NCBI GenBank assembly: GCA_033761915.1
Contig: JANRMC010000089.1
Location: 1 to 10,507 of the forward strand
DNA length: 10,507 nucleotides
From: JACMLD01 sp033761915
Lineage (GTDB): Bacteria > Bacteroidota > Bacteroidia > Chitinophagales > Chitinophagaceae
Direction: 5' to 3'
Shown here: positions 6,830-10,507 of the stretch, in pieces
Layout of the letters: every line of letters begins with the position of its first letter
How positions within the stretch are numbered: position 1 is the stretch's first letter
Made by a program: the position numbers and the translations under genes
The notes under the pieces: model-generated
Seen by the model: only the letters and a program-made list of their open reading frames with translations
The model's database searches: none
Told to the model about the DNA's origin: nothing

Positions 6830-7194
6830 AACAGCCTTTTCCTGCTCATCCAGCGCCAGGTAAACATCGGTTTTAAAATGTAGAGATTAATGTCTTTACT
6901 ATCCAGCAGTTCGGCCTTTTCCAGTACCTCCAGTGCTTCCTGGTATTTACGGTTGGCAATCAGCAGGTCGGCTTTTTTAAATTGCAGGGTGGCAGAGAAA
7001 GGAAAATGCTCGGTGCCCAGTTCGGCGGCTTCTAAGGCCTGGGGATAATCCTCCAACTCATCAAAATACTCTATCAGCTGTTCAAAAGAGTCCTCGCTCA
7101 TAAACCGGTGGGTGCGGCCGTTTTTGAGGTTTAAAAACTGCTGCAAAAGCTCCTTTATATCTTCGCTGTCTTTGCGGTAGGGATTTTCTTTCAT
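6808..7194 (-). CDS. TPR-repeat protein, N-terminal part (ends soon after frameshift)
   Basis: This is the first part of the same TPR protein, starting at ATG 7194 (MKENPYRKDSEDIKELLQQF). Residues 1-108 read as authentic helical sequence, including FDELEDYPQALEAAELGTEHFPFSATL and ANRKYQEALEVLEKAELLDS. The last 20 residues (after LYILK) change to a Trp/Arg/Cys-rich tail unlike TPR and are read out of frame to the stop at 6808. Adding one base, or slipping back one, at 6871-6877 restores the TPR sequence. The cause may be a real mutation, a homopolymer sequencing error (AAAA for AAAAA) or programmed frameshifting. The start is divergent from the small exported protein gene at 7343. Confidence 0.85.
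   Translation of the reverse strand: MKENPYRKDSEDIKELLQQFLNLKNGRTHRFMSEDSFEQLIEYFDELEDYPQALEAAELGTEHFPFSATLQFKKADLLIANRKYQEALEVLEKAELLDSKDINLYILKPMFTWRWMSRKRLFCCCKML
6871..6877 (-). other. Frame-change point: slippery heptamer T TTA AAA in the TPR gene
   Basis: In the zero frame the codons are ATT TTA AAA CCG (I106, L107, K108, P109). The heptamer T TTA AAA has the X XXY YYZ form of a -1 slip site and is in the correct register. A one-base slip here gives ATT TTA AAA ACC GAT GTT, which rejoins the TPR frame at once. Only a weak 4-5 bp stem (CCTG...CAGG, 6860-6841) follows at about ten bases, so structural support for programmed slippage is poor. Confidence 0.6.
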
Positions 7195-7327
7195 TTTATA
7201 TTGGGTTATTGAAAATTAAGCTTTTACGGGCTACCGGCCAAACCCTTTATAAACCCATTTATCCACAACGGTTAAGAAAAATATAAAGTTCTTGATGAAA
7301 GGCTAGTATATTACCTAAACATTTTGT

Positions 7328-7335
7328 TATTTTTG
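7328..7335 (+). promoter_or_regulatory. -7 promoter box for the small exported protein gene
   Basis: TATTTTTG is an exact TAnnTTTG match, ending 7 bases before the ATG at 7343. If it is used, transcription would start within a few bases of the start codon, giving a near-leaderless mRNA. No convincing -33 TTG is found at normal spacing. Confidence 0.45.
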
Positions 7336-7342
7336 TATCACT

Positions 7343-7711
7343 ATGCCAAACAGTATTATCAGAACCCACTACGTAAGAAAAGCTATAGCCAGTATTTTTC
7401 TGGTAAGCATTGCTTTCTTTGCATTGGCTATTACTGGTGGCGGTTCTAAAAGCAAGAAGACTCAAAACAACTTTGGTTTTGTTCCCATCAAAACAACTAA
7501 TGGGTTTACATTAAAGTCGGGCCCCAATTATAAAGGCAGTCTTACTTTAAGCAAAAGTAAAACCACAACCGGCACTTCTTACTCTTCATTAATTACATAC
7601 CAGCAGGGTAATACCACATTTATTATGCCTTACAAATACAAGGTTAATAATAACAATGCGCCTAAGTCTAACATGCAACTGGTGAACTTTAAAATGAAAA
7701 TCAGAAAATAA
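7343..7711 (+). CDS. Small exported basic protein of unknown function
   Basis: This is a 122-residue protein that I do not recognise. It begins with a positively charged stretch (RTHYVRK, residues 7-13), then a hydrophobic segment (about 14-31, AIASIFLVSIAFFALAIT) and a GGGSKSKK junction. This fits a signal peptide or a single N-terminal anchor; there is no lipobox cysteine. The mature part is rich in Lys, Asn, Ser and Thr, very basic, without cysteine. It has beta-prone stretches such as GFTLKSGPNYKGSLTLSKS and TTFIMPYKYKV, and ends KMKIRK. It is likely periplasmic or surface-exposed. It has its own promoter-like box and a strong terminator, so it is a single-gene unit. It is divergent from the TPR gene. 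Confidence 0.8.
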   Translation: MPNSIIRTHYVRKAIASIFLVSIAFFALAITGGGSKSKKTQNNFGFVPIKTTNGFTLKSGPNYKGSLTLSKSKTTTGTSYSSLITYQQGNTTFIMPYKYKVNNNNAPKSNMQLVNFKMKIRK

Positions 7712-7731
7712 GAATATAAAAATATTCAAGG

Positions 7732-7759
7732 AAAGCGGAACCAGTGGTTCCGCTTTTTT
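7732..7759 (+). terminator. Strong intrinsic terminator after the small exported protein gene
   Basis: AGCGGAACC (7734-7742) pairs perfectly with GGTTCCGCT (7746-7754) across a 3-base loop, followed by a run of T to 7759. The nine-base GC-rich stem plus T-run is a textbook Rho-independent terminator 21 bases after the stop codon. Confidence 0.93.
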
Positions 7760-7797
7760 ATTGTACATCCAGCAAGCCGCACCCAATTACTCAATAA

Positions 7798-7805
7798 TAC
7801 TTTTG
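7798..7805 (+). promoter_or_regulatory. Orphan -7-like box
   Basis: TACTTTTG matches TAnnTTTG exactly but faces into the gene-free stretch, with no gene downstream on its strand and no TTG at -33 spacing. It may be chance in AT-rich DNA, or the promoter of an unannotated transcript. Confidence 0.2.
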
Positions 7806-7870
7806 TTAAAATATTAGTCCAACTCACACTGGCTCCGTGGGATGTAAAGATTATTGAAGAAAAATAATTT

Positions 7871-7920
7871 TGTTACCGGCAGCAGTGCTGCTATCAGCAG
7901 CCGTTGCGTCGCACTCTGCA
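7871..7920 (+). repeat. Dispersed 50-bp repeat, copy B
   Basis: TGTTACCGGC (7871-7880), a variable centre that here can fold on itself (CTGCT-ATC-AGCAG), then the 20-base core at 7895-7914 and CTCTGCA. The length and spacing equal copy A. It lies inverted with respect to copy C, with 166 bases between the cores. Confidence 0.88.
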
Positions 7921-7964
7921 GCATTTTGTACGCTTATTAGCAAACAACAAACTCTTTTTCAAGT

Positions 7965-7984
7965 AAAGGTTTACAAAGGTTTAC
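7965..7984 (+). repeat. Two tandem copies of AAAGGTTTAC
   Basis: The ten bases AAAGGTTTAC occur twice back to back (7965-7974 and 7975-7984). A ten-base spacing places the copies on the same face of the helix, as in a binding site, but two units may also be simple slippage. Confidence 0.5.
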
Positions 7985-7997
7985 TACCAATCTGCAT

Positions 7998-8023
7998 ATT
8001 TTCGTTAGTTGGCCTCCGAAAAT
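7998..8023. repeat. Short inverted repeat ATTTTCG / CGAAAAT
   Basis: Perfect 7-base arms (7998-8004 and 8017-8023) are separated by 12 bases. It could be an operator or chance; no T-run follows, so it is not a terminator. Confidence 0.35.
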
Positions 8024-8074
8024 GAAAGCAGTATGGTATTGTATATTAAATTATGTCCATTAAAGATGCACTGT

Positions 8075-8125
8075 ACAAGTGTGCGACGCAACGGCTGCTG
8101 CTATGAAATACCTATGCCGGCTACC
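8075..8125 (-). repeat. Dispersed 50-bp repeat, copy C
   Basis: On the minus strand it reads GGTAGCCGGC (8125-8116), a variable centre, then the 20-base core (8100-8081), identical to copies A and B, and ACTTGT. It is one base longer than A and B. It begins one base after the stop codon of the AtuA-related gene, so it forms the start of that operon's 3' untranslated region. Confidence 0.88.
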
Positions 8126-8126
8126 C

Positions 8127-8429
8127 TTATTCTATTTCCATTTGCAGCAAGGCATAACTCATGGTTTTGCCGTGTGCATCTAATGCCAGCGATGTGGTAA
8201 CGCCGCCGGCTAGCGCCTGATGGCAAACAAATAACAGTGCTGCAATATTGGGCAACTCATATCGCACCACGGCGCCTTTTACAATGCCCGATAAATGCTG
8301 CGCTACTTTTGTGGCTGTTATTTTTTCACAAAGCCAGTTATAATCGGCTTCTTTATACGGTATCAGCGATAGTGTTAACGTGTCGCCTTTGTCGCCGGCC
8401 CGGCTATGTGCTATTTCATATAACTTCAT
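8127..8429 (-). CDS. AtuA-related protein (stand-alone AtuA C-terminal, ferredoxin-fold-like domain)
   Basis: This is a 100-residue soluble protein. The N-terminal AHSRAGDKGDT (7-17) is the signature of the C-terminal domain of long AtuA proteins such as those of Pseudomonas acyclic terpene use. Here that domain is a separate gene, 10 bases after the AtuA main-domain gene and in the same order as in the fused form. The two products probably work as a complex. The remaining sequence (VVRYELPNIAALLFVCHQALAGG) also fits. The reaction is not established to my knowledge. It is the last gene of the operon and ends right at repeat copy C. Confidence 0.88.
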   Translation of the reverse strand: MKLYEIAHSRAGDKGDTLTLSLIPYKEADYNWLCEKITATKVAQHLSGIVKGAVVRYELPNIAALLFVCHQALAGGVTTSLALDAHGKTMSYALLQMEIE

Positions 8430-8439
8430 GTGTTACCGG

Positions 8440-9768
8440 TTAAGATTTAAAATAGGTTATTAAGGGTGTTATATTCTCGCGGGGCAGTAATACCGATACC
8501 ACCCCCAATACTTCGTTGGTATACTTTCTTACGCCACCACCGCGTGCGGGGCCATTGGTATATAAGGCTTCCACTTCTTCTCCTATTAACGCAGCAATTG
8601 CGGCTGTGGTGGCTGTGGCGGCCACTCTCATTCTTACTTCGGCAACTGCTGCATTTGTAGTAAAACTTTTTTGATAGGCAGATTGAATGCCGATGAAATC
8701 AATCCGCAAATCTGCAAACTGGTTTTGTAAACGTTGCTGTATAATTGCGGCGGCCATCTCAGCTCTTTCCTTAGCAGCAGGACCGGCATAGGTTATTTCC
8801 CCCTCGCCGCAATAAAATGCTTTGTACCCCACACTTACTTTTAATGTTGCGGGTGCGGGTGCACCATTACCACCCTGCACACTTACACAATCTATCCCCT
8901 GCTGTTTTAATTGCACCGTAGTAAAATCGGCCACCACATCTGGCGTAATGTATTGGTGCGGGTTAATTACTTCATACAACAATTGTTCTTTTGCAGTTTG
9001 CAAGTTTATGGTGCCCCCGGTACCGGCTACTTTCGTTATCAAAGCGGTACCGTCGCTACTCACTTCTGCAATAGGGTGACCCAATGCATGCATACCGGGC
9101 ACCGGTTTTTTTATAGGGTCTGCAAAATAACCGCCGGTAATTTGGCCGGCACATTCCAGTAAATGTCCAATTACAGTACCCTTGCCCAGCAAATCATAAT
9201 CGGTGGTTTGCCAATCAAATGCATGCATCATTGGCGCTACAAATAAAGAGGGGTCTGCCACGCGGCCGGTAATTACAATGTCTGCCCCCTGGTGCAAAGC
9301 GTTGGTAATAACATTGGCACCCAAATATGCATTGGCAGCAACCACAGCATAACTGTTTAAAGAGCGGCCCGTTTCCAGCACCTGATAATTACTGCCGGGC
9401 TTTACCAGTTCTGCTAATACATCATCTCCGGTAACGGCAGCTACTTTAACCACAATGCCGGATTGTTTGGCTATTTCAATAATTTTTTGTGCTGCAGCAA
9501 GGGGATTGGCAGCCCCCATATTGGTAATGAGTTTAACCTTATTTTTTTTTAATGCAGGCAAGAGCATTGTAATACGCCGTTCTAATAAAGGATCGTAGCC
9601 GGTTGTTGGGTCGGCCATTTTTCTTTTTTGTGCCAGCGCAATAGTTCTTTCTGCCAGGCATTCCAGCACCAGATAATCTAAGTTACCCTGCTCGGCAAGT
9701 ATCAATGCCGGCTCTAAGCGGTCTCCGGAAAAGCCAGCACCACAACCAATGCGTATTGTTTGTTTCAT
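8440..9768 (-). CDS. AtuA family protein (DUF1446, acyclic terpene utilisation type)
   Basis: This 442-residue cytoplasmic protein belongs to the AtuA/DUF1446 family. The family is tied to breakdown of acyclic terpenes and branched acyl compounds, though its exact reaction is not clear to me. The family marks are IGCGAGFSGDR (7-17), ITNMGAANP (81-89), TGRVADPSL (167-175), a GQITGGYFADP stretch, and ARGGGVRKYTNEVLG near the C-terminus (about 408-422). The length matches the main domain only; the C-terminal domain of long homologues is the next gene. The start ATG lies one base after the stop of the VOC gene, which indicates one transcript. The neighbours suggest use of an imported carboxylic acid rather than terpenes as such. 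Confidence 0.92.
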   Translation of the reverse strand: MKQTIRIGCGAGFSGDRLEPALILAEQGNLDYLVLECLAERTIALAQKRKMADPTTGYDPLLERRITMLLPALKKNKVKLITNMGAANPLAAAQKIIEIAKQSGIVVKVAAVTGDDVLAELVKPGSNYQVLETGRSLNSYAVVAANAYLGANVITNALHQGADIVITGRVADPSLFVAPMMHAFDWQTTDYDLLGKGTVIGHLLECAGQITGGYFADPIKKPVPGMHALGHPIAEVSSDGTALITKVAGTGGTINLQTAKEQLLYEVINPHQYITPDVVADFTTVQLKQQGIDCVSVQGGNGAPAPATLKVSVGYKAFYCGEGEITYAGPAAKERAEMAAAIIQQRLQNQFADLRIDFIGIQSAYQKSFTTNAAVAEVRMRVAATATTAAIAALIGEEVEALYTNGPARGGGVRKYTNEVLGVVSVLLPRENITPLITYFKS

Positions 9769-9769
9769 A

Positions 9770-10183
9770 TTATAATACCTGATTAAATTCTAAACGTTCG
9801 CCATCGGGCCCTAGAATATTAAAATACTTACAGCCTTTTTGCCAGAAGGCTAAAAACACCGGGGCTTCTTCTATCGGGTTAAATCCATTTGCCTTTAATG
9901 CTTCATAGCAAGCTTCCACATCTTCCACATCAAAAGCAATATGATCGATGTGTCCGTTTTTTCTTGCAGCAATTTCAGCTAAATGAGAAGCTGGTAATTG
10001 GTACAATTCAACAATCACTTCACCGCTCTGCATCATGTTTACCAAGCCGCCTTTTTCACCAGCTATTTCAAATTGGCTGTTCATAATGTTTTTAAAACCC
10101 AGGCTTTCGTAAAAAGCTACAGAGCGGTTTAAATCAGTAACCGGTATTCCTATGTGTTGAATTTTTTGTATGCGCAATTTCAT
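9770..10183 (-). CDS. VOC-family metalloprotein (glyoxalase / methylmalonyl-CoA epimerase-like)
   Basis: This is a 137-residue protein of the vicinal oxygen chelate fold, two paired beta-alpha-beta-beta-beta modules. All four expected metal ligands can be placed: H10 (QHIGIPV), E59 (VIVELYQLP), H81 (DHIAFDV) and E132 (ERLEFNQ), so it is likely active. Related enzymes are lactoylglutathione lyase, methylmalonyl-CoA epimerase and dioxygenases; sequence alone does not decide. I chose ATG 10183 because it places MKLRIQKIQHIGIPV at the fold's start. An ATG at 10255 would overlap the transporter's end and add non-family residues. The gene lies 11 bases after the transporter and 1 base before the AtuA gene, so it should share their pathway. 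Confidence 0.9.
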   Translation of the reverse strand: MKLRIQKIQHIGIPVTDLNRSVAFYESLGFKNIMNSQFEIAGEKGGLVNMMQSGEVIVELYQLPASHLAEIAARKNGHIDHIAFDVEDVEACYEALKANGFNPIEEAPVFLAFWQKGCKYFNILGPDGERLEFNQVL

Positions 10184-10194
10184 TACCTGATTAT

Positions 10195-10507
10195 TTATAT
10201 ATGAATAGAACCGGTTAACAAAGCCGCTATTGTCATTACAATAGTAGTACCCCATGCCCAGAGAAATACAAAGCGCTGGTGAGCACCTAACTCCACTTCA
10301 CAAATACCAATTAATAAAAAAGTAGAAGCTGTTAACGGGCTTAAAGGAAACCCTACCGTCATTTGGCCTAATAAGGAAGCCCTTCCTATTTCCAGCGGGT
10401 CTATCCCAAATTGCGTAGCGGTTTCACTCAGCACGGGCACCACGCCAAAATAGTAAGCATCGGGTGTAAACAATAAACTGGCCGGCATACTGGTTACTGC
10501 AGTAGCA
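10195..10507 (-). CDS. CitMHS-family carboxylate/citrate transporter, C-terminal part (cut by window edge)
   Basis: About 104 C-terminal residues of an inner-membrane transporter are visible. PDAYYFGVVPVLSETA, RASLLGQMTVGFPLSPLTAS and TFLLIGICEVELGAHQRF followed by WAWGTTIVMTIAALLTG match the CitMHS (citrate-Mg2+:H+ symporter) family. The frame stays open to the window edge, so the start lies outside. It appears to be the promoter-proximal visible gene of the AtuA operon, 11 bases ahead of the VOC gene. The substrate is not certain; citrate is the family type case, and a related di- or tricarboxylate is possible. Confidence 0.9.
   Translation of the reverse strand, partial: ATAVTSMPASLLFTPDAYYFGVVPVLSETATQFGIDPLEIGRASLLGQMTVGFPLSPLTASTFLLIGICEVELGAHQRFVFLWAWGTTIVMTIAALLTGSIHI

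Larger units (their letters stand above)
7760..8126. other. Gene-free intergenic stretch with repeats
   Basis: No credible protein gene or known RNA is visible here. The only open frame (8009-8200, plus) has no family features and runs antisense into the AtuA-related gene. The stretch holds a promoter-like box, repeat copies B and C in opposite orientation, a 10-bp tandem duplication and a short inverted repeat, listed separately. It lies between the 3' ends of two converging units. Confidence 0.7.

Noticed and set aside
6814..6833. Hairpin TGTTTTGC-TGTT-GCAAAATG as a frameshift stimulator
   Set aside because: It starts about 38 bases after the slip site, too far for the usual 5-9 base spacer, and includes two G-U pairs.
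7871..8125. CRISPR array or insertion sequence made of the inverted repeats
   Set aside because: Only two copies are present, in opposite orientation, with no regular spacers, no transposase gene and no visible target duplication.
8009..8200. 63-residue plus-strand frame in the gene-free stretch
   Set aside because: It reads through repeat copy C and antisense into the AtuA-related gene, with no motif.
8822..9162. Plus-strand frames opposite the AtuA gene
   Set aside because: They are cysteine/proline-rich shadow frames antisense to a clear coding gene.
10184..10255. Longer VOC protein starting at ATG 10255
   Set aside because: It overlaps the transporter's coding end and adds residues outside the VOC fold; ATG 10183 fits the fold and spacing.

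Overview
The window looks like chromosomal DNA of a Bacteroidota bacterium, most likely of the Chitinophagaceae type. This rests on the gene families (short AroE, RdgB next to a psi-like protein, ECF sigma with a repeat-bearing membrane partner, ComA-like protein), exact Bacteroidota-type -7 boxes (TAnnTTTG), and the lack of clear Shine-Dalgarno sites. The assignment is from memory of families, not from a search.

Layout. At the left edge is the first part of a branched-chain aminotransferase (ilvE, minus strand, cut by the window). Divergent from it runs a plus-strand group: a small protein resembling DNA polymerase III psi (700-1218), the dITP/XTP pyrophosphatase RdgB (1306-1890), an ECF sigma factor with a TTG start (1921-2487) and its probable membrane anti-sigma partner (2501-3541). 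That partner carries four cytoplasmic repeats of exactly 32 residues. An intrinsic terminator overlaps its stop codon. A lone hotdog thioesterase (3665-4096) follows and converges with a minus-strand pair coupled by an ATGA overlap: a phosphosulfolactate synthase (ComA) family protein (5599-4826) and shikimate dehydrogenase AroE (4829-4101). Upstream, also on the minus strand, is a large TPR protein gene (7194-5774). It is split by a one-base frame change lying exactly on a canonical -1 slippery heptamer. Divergent from it is a small exported basic protein (7343-7711) with a strong terminator.

From about 7760 to 8126 there is no credible gene, but there are two inverted copies of a 50-bp repeat. 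The right end is a tight minus-strand operon: CitMHS-type carboxylate transporter (cut by the window), VOC metalloprotein, AtuA-family protein, and a stand-alone AtuA C-terminal domain. It is probably an uptake and catabolic unit for an organic acid.

The least ordinary features are: (1) a dispersed 50-bp intergenic repeat in four copies, with two conserved arms around a variable centre; (2) the TPR gene frameshift at U UUA AAA; (3) the exact 32-residue repeats in the anti-sigma-like protein; (4) the psi-like protein beside rdgB; (5) the ComA-AroE coupling in a non-methanogen. No RNA genes, CRISPR arrays or insertion sequences were seen.
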